Below the pieces are notes generated by a model, which was not told the origin of the DNA, did no database searches, and was given only the letters and a program-made list of their open reading frames with translations. A DNA stretch of 27,989 bases from CAZNLS01 sp964573895 (GTDB taxonomy: Bacteria > Acidobacteriota > Aminicenantia > UBA2199): positions 1-27,989 of the forward strand of contig CAZNLS010000025.1 in NCBI GenBank assembly GCA_964573895.1. The letters run 5' to 3'. A program made the translations under genes and the position numbers. Positions 22,449 to 27,989 of the stretch are shown one piece after another (the stretch's first letter is position 1; each line of letters opens with the position of its first letter).

Positions 22449-23816
22449 TTGAATAAAAAACATTTATTTTTATCTAATTTAATTTTATCCGGACTGTTTA
22501 TTTTTTTAAATATTGGAAATACTACATTGTTAGCAAAAGAGACCGATGTTAAACTCTCAAAAGAAACAAAAGTGTGCCTTGAGTGTCATGAGGATGAAAA
22601 CCCGGGTATCGTTCTTCCCTGGAAAGAGAGTAGAATGGGTAAAGCAGGAATTGGGTGCTATGAATGCCATAAGGCAGAAAAAGGTGATTCAGACGCCTTT
22701 GAACATAATGAATACCTCATCTCAGTAATTGTATCACCTAAAGATTGTGCAAGGTGTCATAAGAAAGAGGTAGATGAGATGACAAATTCATACCACGCGA
22801 AAGCAAATAAATTCACAGGTTCCCTCGATAATGTTCTGGGAAGAATTGTCACCGGTGAAGCTAACTTTGATCTTGGGTGTGCACAGTGCCACGGATCGAA
22901 AGTGATTGTTGATAAAGATGGTAAACTTGTCACGGGACCATGGCCTAATACCGGAATAGGAAGAGTAAATCCGGACGGTTCGAATGGTGCCTGCATTGCC
23001 TGTCACCAGCGTCATGCATTTAGTGTCAAGCAGGCAAGAGAGCCGAAAACATGCGGTAAATGCCATCAGGGACCAGATCACCCTCAAATAGAAATATTCG
23101 AACTGTCAAAACACGGAATAGCTTATGACAGTTATAAAGATGAGCTTAACATGGATAAGAAGGAGTGGGTCCTCGGAAAAGATTATTTCAAGGCTCCGAC
23201 ATGTGTTACATGTCATATGGGAAAAACAAGGACTCTTGACAGAACTCATGATGTGGGAGCAAGAATTTCCTGGACACTGAGACCTATGATCAGTAAAAAA
23301 CTTCCTAACTGGGAAAAGAAAAGATCCGATATGAAAGCAGTCTGTTCGGAATGCCATCAGGAAAACTGGTATAACGGATTTTTCGTTCAGTTTGACAGAT
23401 ATGTTAATCTCTACAATAATAAATTTGCAATTCCCGGAAAGAAGATCATGGATTTTCTTAAGGCGGAAAAAGTTATTGATTCTACTCCGTTTAACGAAGA
23501 CGTAGAACTTGATTGGTGGCACCTTTGGCATCATGAAGGAAGACGGGGAAGACATGGGGCCGCTATGAATGCTCCGGACTGGTCACACTGGCATGGAATG
23601 TATGAAGTTGCGTTGAATTTCTATTTCCACCTGATACCGGATGCGGGAAAGGCTGTCTCTGCAAAGAACAATCCTGCAATTTCCAAAAAATGGGCGCAAT
23701 TGAAAAGCTCAATTCTTAGCTCAAAGGAACACAAATGGCAAAAAGGTCTTCCGAAAGAGGAGCTGAGAAAAATAGTTGAATTCTACAAAAAAAGATATGG
23801 TAAAAAAAATCATTGA
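22449..23816 (+). CDS. HAO-family octahaem cytochrome c (hydroxylamine oxidoreductase / nitrite-hydroxylamine reductase type)
   Basis: The protein has 455 residues with a signal peptide and eight CxxCH sites: CLECH, CYECH, CARCH, CAQCH, CIACH, CGKCH, CVTCH and CSECH. HAO-family phrases are plain: CGKCHQGPDHPQIEIFE, VGARISWTLRP and WHLWHHEGRRGRHGAAM, then APDWSHWHGMYEV. Known members oxidise hydroxylamine or, when the active haem is not cross-linked to tyrosine, reduce nitrite and hydroxylamine. Where I recall PDY in oxidising enzymes, this one has PDW, which hints at a reductase; this needs an alignment. It is shorter than Nitrosomonas HAO (about 570) and has no C-terminal membrane helix. The start is TTG with GAGGAGG before it. 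The genes that follow encode a quinol-oxidising module, fitting a reductive role. Confidence 0.92.
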   Translation: MNKKHLFLSNLILSGLFIFLNIGNTTLLAKETDVKLSKETKVCLECHEDENPGIVLPWKESRMGKAGIGCYECHKAEKGDSDAFEHNEYLISVIVSPKDCARCHKKEVDEMTNSYHAKANKFTGSLDNVLGRIVTGEANFDLGCAQCHGSKVIVDKDGKLVTGPWPNTGIGRVNPDGSNGACIACHQRHAFSVKQAREPKTCGKCHQGPDHPQIEIFELSKHGIAYDSYKDELNMDKKEWVLGKDYFKAPTCVTCHMGKTRTLDRTHDVGARISWTLRPMISKKLPNWEKKRSDMKAVCSECHQENWYNGFFVQFDRYVNLYNNKFAIPGKKIMDFLKAEKVIDSTPFNEDVELDWWHLWHHEGRRGRHGAAMNAPDWSHWHGMYEVALNFYFHLIPDAGKAVSAKNNPAISKKWAQLKSSILSSKEHKWQKGLPKEELRKIVEFYKKRYGKKNH

Positions 23817-23910
23817 AAATTTGTAATAAATATTTTAAAATTTAGTTGTTCTGAATTATAGTTTTTCTGATTCGTTTTTTAACTAAATAAATATAAACAG
23901 GATTAAGAAT

Positions 23911-24438
23911 ATGAGAAAAATTTTAGTTACAATTTTATTTGTTTTACTTTCATTTGTTATTTCGAATTTCATTACACTCCCTCTGAGAAGTGATGAAGTA
24001 AAAAAAGAAAAAGAGGAATTTCAGGTACCCCCTCCTCCATTTAGCGAGGATATTTTTCCATGCAGCGAATGCCATTCCGATATGGAGCCCAATCCCAAAA
24101 AACGGGTACTTGAGGAGATGCATGATGATATTGTCCTTAAGCATGATGAAAAAAACAGATGGTGCCTTGATTGCCACAGCCTGAAAAACAGAGATAAACT
24201 TCACCTGGCTAGCGGGAAACTCATTGATTTTAAAGAATCCTATAAGCTTTGCGGGCAATGTCACGGACCAAAACTGAGAGATTGGAAAGCTGGAGTGCAC
24301 GGAAAGAGGACTGGTTACTGGAACGGTAAAAAGAGATACCTACTCTGTGCTCATTGTCACAATCCGCACTCGCCAAAGTTTAAAAAAATCAAACCGGAAC
24401 CTGCTCCGAAAGATCCGATGTACGGGAGAAAAAAATGA
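23911..24438 (+). CDS. Tetrahaem cytochrome c, probable electron-transfer partner of the FeS/NrfD module
   Basis: The protein has 175 residues. An N-terminal hydrophobic segment (about 5-25) is a signal peptide or anchor; then come a proline-rich linker and four haem sites: CSECH, CLDCH, CGQCH (in CGQCHGP) and CAHCH. The C-terminus is basic. It starts 94 bp after the HAO-family gene and overlaps the FeS gene by 4 bp (ATGA). In nrfABCD the matching position is held by the pentahaem carrier NrfB, and in Geobacter Cbc4 by a cytochrome subunit beside FeS and NrfD-type subunits. Its probable job is to pass electrons from the FeS subunit to the octahaem enzyme. The family is not one I can name exactly. 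Confidence 0.85.
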   Translation: MRKILVTILFVLLSFVISNFITLPLRSDEVKKEKEEFQVPPPPFSEDIFPCSECHSDMEPNPKKRVLEEMHDDIVLKHDEKNRWCLDCHSLKNRDKLHLASGKLIDFKESYKLCGQCHGPKLRDWKAGVHGKRTGYWNGKKRYLLCAHCHNPHSPKFKKIKPEPAPKDPMYGRKK

Positions 24439-25193
24439 AGGAAAAGAAAACGGGAACTATATGTAAAAAAGAGACCAGGAGGCAGTTTCTAAAAAAAGGA
24501 GGACTTGCAGCAACTTTTGCAACGCTCGCAGCCTGCGGATCCGACAAAACCTGGGAACAGTTCAGCCAGGGACATTTCAGAACTCTTACCAAAGAAGAAA
24601 AAGATAAAATAGTAAAAAGATTAGAAAAAGATTATGAAAAAAAATATGGAATGAAATTCAGCGTCTCTGCCAAGACTCCCATTGATAATACTCTTTTCGG
24701 TTATGCACTGGATATATCCAGATGTGTCGGGTGCAGAAGATGTGTCTACGCTTGTGTAAAAGAGAACAACCAGTCAAGAAAACCNNNNNNNNNNNNNNNN
24801 NNNNNNNNNNNNNNNNNNNNNNNNNNNNNNNNNNNNNNNNNNNNNNNNNNNNNNNNNNNNNNNNNNNNNNNNNNNNNNNNNNNNTGCCCTTACGGCGCCA
24901 GACATTTTAACTGGTCTGAACCTGAAATTCCGAAGGAAGAGATGAACACAAATACTCACTATTATGGAAACCGCCCGAGATACAACGGAGTTGTTGAAAA
25001 ATGCACCTTCTGTATTCAGCGTGTCAGGAATGGAAGGTATCCGGCTTGTGTTGAGATCTGTCCTGTCGGAGCAAGGAAATTCGGTAATATTCTGGACCCT
25101 GAAAGTGAGATTAGATATATTCTTGAAAATAAAAGAGTACTTATTCTTAAAGAAGAGCTGAATACTCAGCCTAAATTCTACTATTTCTATTAG
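24435..25193 (+). CDS. Tat-exported 4Fe-4S ferredoxin subunit (NrfC/PsrB type), interrupted by an assembly gap
   Basis: The N-terminus has a twin-arginine signal, RRQFLKKGGLAATFATLAAC, so the protein is exported folded. Two parts are visible. Before the gap, CVGCRRCVYACVKEN is the first CxxCxxCxxxC group. After it, CPYGARHFNW ends a second group and CTFCIQRVRNGRYPACVEICP gives further ligands. The C-terminal tail KFYYFY is typical of NrfC-like subunits. Family members normally have about 75-90 residues between the first group and CPYGAR, but the 100 N (24785-24884) allow only about 33. Bases are therefore missing, and the continued reading frame is a coincidence of the filler length. It should carry four clusters and join the NrfD-type protein to the tetrahaem cytochrome. 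The ATG overlaps the previous stop by 4 bp. Confidence 0.88.
   Translation: MKEKKTGTICKKETRRQFLKKGGLAATFATLAACGSDKTWEQFSQGHFRTLTKEEKDKIVKRLEKDYEKKYGMKFSVSAKTPIDNTLFGYALDISRCVGCRRCVYACVKENNQSRKXXXXXXXXXXXXXXXXXXXXXXXXXXXXXXXXXXCPYGARHFNWSEPEIPKEEMNTNTHYYGNRPRYNGVVEKCTFCIQRVRNGRYPACVEICPVGARKFGNILDPESEIRYILENKRVLILKEELNTQPKFYYFY
24785..24884. other. Assembly gap of exactly 100 N
   Basis: One hundred undetermined bases lie inside the FeS subunit gene. Exactly 100 is a common scaffold filler, so the true distance is unknown. Protein family lengths suggest roughly 225-270 bases belong here. Joining of the two sides is supported by protein logic: FeS N-terminal part on the left, FeS C-terminal part on the right. 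Confidence 0.95.
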
Positions 25194-25205
25194 AGAGGTG
25201 ATCAC

Positions 25206-26429
25206 GTGAAATTTTTAAGATTTGTTAAAGAGTCTGTAAAAATAATGTTTACGGGGAATAAATGGTACTATGCCTGGCTGACTATGCTGACATTGATGAT
25301 TGTTTGGGGTGGAATGGGCTACATTGAACAGCTAAAAAGGGGCCTTGCAGTAACCAACATGCAGGACTCTATATCATGGGGATTTTATATCGGAAACTTT
25401 ACATTTTTGGTAGGAGTAGCTGCAGCTGCAGTAATGCTTGTTATTCCGGCATACATTTACCACTGGAAACCTATTAAGGAGATTACCATATTCGGTGAAC
25501 TTTTAGCCGTGAGTGCTGTAATTATGGCACTCCTTTTCGTTATCGTTGATGTCGGCGGACCTTTCAGACTCTGGCACATGATCCCGGTGATAGGTTTTAT
25601 GAATTTTCCACAATCACTTCTTTCATGGGATTCAATAGTCCTTAGCCTCTATTTTTTCCTCAACCTGTTCATTGTGACCTATATTTTGTATAAATATTTC
25701 AACAAGCAGGAATATAAAGAGGAATTCCTCAATCCGCTAATCCTAATTTCTATCCCTCTTGCAGTCAGTATCCATACAGTAACAGCATTTTTGTTTAACG
25801 GACTTGCTGCCCGACCCTACTGGAACAATGCTCTTCTCGCACCAAAATTTATTGCATCGGCTCTATGTTCAGGACCTGCAATTTTACTTATCCTCTTCCA
25901 GATTCTAAAAAAGACAACAAAATTCGAAATAAAAAAGGAGGCGATATGGAAAATAGCAGAATTGATGGCATACTCAATGTTTCTTTATTTATTTCTCTTT
26001 TTCAGTGAAATTTTCAAAGAAGTCTATTCGGATACCGAACATATAGTACACCTAAAATATCTTTTCTTCGGATTAAAGGGACATGCCGATTTGACAATTT
26101 ATGCATGGATATCTGTCATATTTAGTATCACCGCATTTTTTCTTTTCCTTATCCCGAAGACAAGAATGAACGTGGTTACTCTTAATATAGGTGCAGTCAT
26201 GATCTATATCGGAGTTTACATCGAGAAAGGAATTGCCCTGATAATTCCGGGTTTTTCACCTGATGTCCTCGGCCAGCTTTATATTTACCGTCCGTCAATG
26301 ACGGAATTGAGGACATCAATGATGATTTTCAGCATCGGATTTCTAATATTCACCCTGATGACAAAAGTAGCTGTTGAAATCATATTCAAAGACTTCAATA
26401 TAAAAAAAATTACAAAACAGAAAATTTAA
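25206..26429 (+). CDS. NrfD/PsrC-family membrane quinol dehydrogenase subunit
   Basis: The protein has 407 residues and is almost entirely membrane helices; I count ten, starting WYYAWLTMLTLMIVWGGMGY and ending TSMMIFSIGFLIFTL. Conserved features of the NrfD family are the early SWGFYIGNFTFLVGVAAAAV helix and the GGPFRLWHM segment between helices 3 and 4. Ten helices resemble the QrcD/ActC branch, not the eight-helix PsrC. It should exchange electrons between menaquinol and the FeS subunit encoded immediately upstream (12 bp gap). The start is GTG at 25206 with AGAGGTG upstream. It is the last gene of the HAO operon. Confidence 0.92.
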   Translation: MKFLRFVKESVKIMFTGNKWYYAWLTMLTLMIVWGGMGYIEQLKRGLAVTNMQDSISWGFYIGNFTFLVGVAAAAVMLVIPAYIYHWKPIKEITIFGELLAVSAVIMALLFVIVDVGGPFRLWHMIPVIGFMNFPQSLLSWDSIVLSLYFFLNLFIVTYILYKYFNKQEYKEEFLNPLILISIPLAVSIHTVTAFLFNGLAARPYWNNALLAPKFIASALCSGPAILLILFQILKKTTKFEIKKEAIWKIAELMAYSMFLYLFLFFSEIFKEVYSDTEHIVHLKYLFFGLKGHADLTIYAWISVIFSITAFFLFLIPKTRMNVVTLNIGAVMIYIGVYIEKGIALIIPGFSPDVLGQLYIYRPSMTELRTSMMIFSIGFLIFTLMTKVAVEIIFKDFNIKKITKQKI

Positions 26430-26496
26430 GGTAATAAATATTCTGCCTGTTTTGAAGGCTGATATTTTGTGGTATTATTACTTCCTGGAGGATAAC

Positions 26497-27534
26497 ATGA
26501 AAAAAGCTCTGTTTATAATTATATTTATCCTGGTCGGACTTTCACTAAATGGGACGATGCTGGCCACTCTCGATGAGCTGTCAAAACCAAACATGCTGTC
26601 AGTTGAAGGTAATAACATCCTTATCACGGAAGGAACTTCAATATATATATATTCACTCTCTGATTACAAACTTGTAAGCAAATTCGGAAAAGATGGAGAA
26701 GGACCAAAAGAATTCAAGGTATCCCGATTCGGCCCCCCTTTAATTGCATACTTTTTGGATGATAAACTCTGTGTCAGTAGCAACGGTAAGTTATCATTTT
26801 TTACTTTGAAGGGTGAATTTATCAGCGAAATGAGAATACCCCCATTTGCAGTTGCCGTTCCTTTTCTTAATAAATTCATAGCAACAGGTTCAGCCACAAT
26901 GGATAATAAGAAAACAGTTCTCTGTGTCAATCTCTATGATTCAAAGATGAAGAAACTCAAACTCTTATATAAATCAGACATGGAAGTTGGTCCAAATGCT
27001 TCATTCAGCTACCCCATTACCAGTTTCAGTTACCAACCTTACCAAAATTATCTATACCTGGTGAGGGGAACTTCGGGGTTTGTGATCGATGTTTATGATC
27101 AGAATGGAAAAGTAATAAGGACTATTAAGAAAGAGGAACCAAGAATAAGTGTTGACAAACTTTTCAGAGATAAAACAGTGGAGAGTTTCAAAACAAATCC
27201 CAACTTTAAACAATTCTGGGAATTCTTCAAGACCAGAATTAAATTTAAAGAATATTACCCGCCTATACAGGGTATCAGGGTGGCAGATGATCTGATTTAT
27301 GTCTTTACCTATAAAACAAAGGGCAACGGAACAGAATGTATTATCCTCGACCTAAACGGTAAAGAAATCAAGCGACTGTTTCTTCCGCTTCCCAGGTTGT
27401 ACGGAATGGATTATATGCCGAAATTCGACTTTAATAACAGACAATTCTATTATCTTAAAGAAAATGATGATGATGAAGTATGGGAGCTGTATTCGATCAA
27501 ATTGATTGAAGGAAAAGGAAGCCGCTTAAAATAA
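26497..27534 (+). CDS. Secreted six-bladed beta-propeller protein
   Basis: The protein has 345 residues with a signal peptide (about 1-22). The rest shows repeating blade-like strands, including IYIYSLSDYKLVSKFG, then KDGEGPKEF, a phrase typical of NHL-like six-bladed propeller proteins, and later VIDVYDQNGKVIRTI and IILDLNGKEIKRL as further blades. No catalytic motif stands out; such proteins usually bind ligands or partner proteins in the periplasm. I chose ATG 26497 because CTGGAGG lies just upstream; the frame is open from TTG 26452, but that part is not signal-like. It lies 67 bp after the NrfD gene on the same strand and could be read through from it, but a functional link is not evident. 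Confidence 0.78.
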   Translation: MKKALFIIIFILVGLSLNGTMLATLDELSKPNMLSVEGNNILITEGTSIYIYSLSDYKLVSKFGKDGEGPKEFKVSRFGPPLIAYFLDDKLCVSSNGKLSFFTLKGEFISEMRIPPFAVAVPFLNKFIATGSATMDNKKTVLCVNLYDSKMKKLKLLYKSDMEVGPNASFSYPITSFSYQPYQNYLYLVRGTSGFVIDVYDQNGKVIRTIKKEEPRISVDKLFRDKTVESFKTNPNFKQFWEFFKTRIKFKEYYPPIQGIRVADDLIYVFTYKTKGNGTECIILDLNGKEIKRLFLPLPRLYGMDYMPKFDFNNRQFYYLKENDDDEVWELYSIKLIEGKGSRLK

Positions 27535-27549
27535 TTTTGCCGGTTTGGC

Positions 27550-27578
27550 TTGACACATACACGTTTTTTATTTAACAT
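27550..27578 (+). promoter_or_regulatory. Sigma70-type promoter of the aminotransferase gene (TTGACA-17-TAACAT)
   Basis: A perfect TTGACA (27550-27555) and TAACAT (27573-27578), 17 bp apart, lie just before the AAGGAG ribosome site and the ATG at 27596. This separates the biosynthetic gene from the respiratory cluster. Confidence 0.55.
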
Positions 27579-27595
27579 ATTTTTTAAGGAGAATT

Positions 27596-27989
27596 ATGGA
27601 AATAGAGAAAACAATTCTTAGTGAAGGCGATAGAAAGCCTCTGTATGAAGATGCTTCAAAACTCTCTTTCGGTCAGACTTTCACCGATCACATGTTCACA
27701 CTTCAGTACGATGAAGATAGAGGATGGCACTCACCTGAAATAAAGCCCTACCAGCCATTTATGATAGACCCGGCAGCAAAGGTTCTTCACTATGGGCAGG
27801 AGATTTTTGAAGGTCAGAAAGCATATATTTCAAGAGACGGGAAGATTTTAATGTTTCGTCCCGAAGAAAATGCAAAACGGTTTCTGAACTCATTAAACAG
27901 AATGTGCATACCCGAACTTCCGGTAGCTGATTTTCTTTATTACCAGAGAGAATTAATAAAAGTAGACAAAAGATGGGCTCCTGCCCGGA
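27596..27989 (+). CDS. ilvE: Branched-chain amino acid aminotransferase, 5' part
   Basis: The first 131 codons are present and run off the right edge. LSFGQTFTDHMFTLQYDEDR, GWHSPEIKPYQPF and LHYGQEIFEGQKAY are the conserved N-terminal phrases of the longer form of branched-chain aminotransferase (PLP fold type IV). A phrase like ILMFRPEENAKRF also matches. The enzyme moves the amino group between glutamate and the keto acids of leucine, isoleucine and valine in the cytoplasm. The PLP-binding lysine lies beyond the window. The ATG has AAGGAG five bases upstream and its own promoter. It marks the return to housekeeping genes. Confidence 0.92.
   Translation, partial: MEIEKTILSEGDRKPLYEDASKLSFGQTFTDHMFTLQYDEDRGWHSPEIKPYQPFMIDPAAKVLHYGQEIFEGQKAYISRDGKILMFRPEENAKRFLNSLNRMCIPELPVADFLYYQRELIKVDKRWAPAR

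Overview
This AT-rich window comes from a Gram-negative (two-membrane) bacterium. The evidence is two outer-membrane beta-barrels, lipobox signal peptides and many secreted c-type cytochromes. A run of exactly 100 N (24785-24884) marks it as a draft or metagenome scaffold. I cannot name the phylum from the sequence. The secreted six-bladed-propeller protein near the right end is a type I associate with Acidobacteriota/Aminicenantes-like genomes, but that is only a hint.

Layout. 1-2139 holds housekeeping genes: a partial sulfatase-superfamily lipoprotein (-), ribonuclease HI (-) and a small ArsR-type regulator (+). 2191-6951 (-) is a two-gene operon of paralogous inner-membrane fusions, each a multihaem c domain (11 and 19 haems) followed by a diheme cytochrome b domain, CbcL-like in architecture. 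After a 315-bp divergent region comes a two-component system (7267-10559): a dCache-type sensor kinase and an NtrC-family sigma54 activator. Next is a three-gene porin-cytochrome conduit (10751-14684): an octahaem lipoprotein, an MtrA/DmsE-type decahaem cytochrome and an MtrB-like barrel, closed by a clear rho-independent terminator. Then come an 18-haem NapC/NirT-anchored cytochrome (14764-16776) and a cluster with a c554-like tetrahaem protein, an unknown lipoprotein, ResB and CcsA (16888-21039; System II cytochrome c maturation). An outer-membrane porin of the alginate-export type follows (21115-22356). The next operon is an HAO-family octahaem protein, a tetrahaem protein, a Tat-type 4Fe-4S protein and an NrfD-type membrane protein (22449-26429). 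The right end has a secreted propeller protein and the 5' part of a branched-chain aminotransferase.

How it fits together. I count 82 haem-binding motifs in eight proteins (81 CxxCH and one CX4CH). The window encodes several quinone-facing inner-membrane modules (two b/c fusions, a NapC-type protein, an NrfCD-type pair), periplasmic carriers, a route across the outer membrane, and the machinery that attaches haem. This is the gene set expected for extracellular electron transfer. The HAO/tetrahaem/FeS/NrfD operon looks like an nrfABCD operon whose terminal reductase has been replaced by an HAO-family enzyme, suggesting reduction of a nitrogen compound or related substrate.

Regulation. A sigma54-like promoter (10689-10705) sits directly before the conduit operon. 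About 110 bp upstream of its expected start site are two tandem GTTC-N6-GAAC dyads. Both lie just after the NtrC-family gene, so the two-component system probably switches the conduit on. Good sigma70-type promoters precede the c554/maturation cluster, the HAO operon and the aminotransferase.
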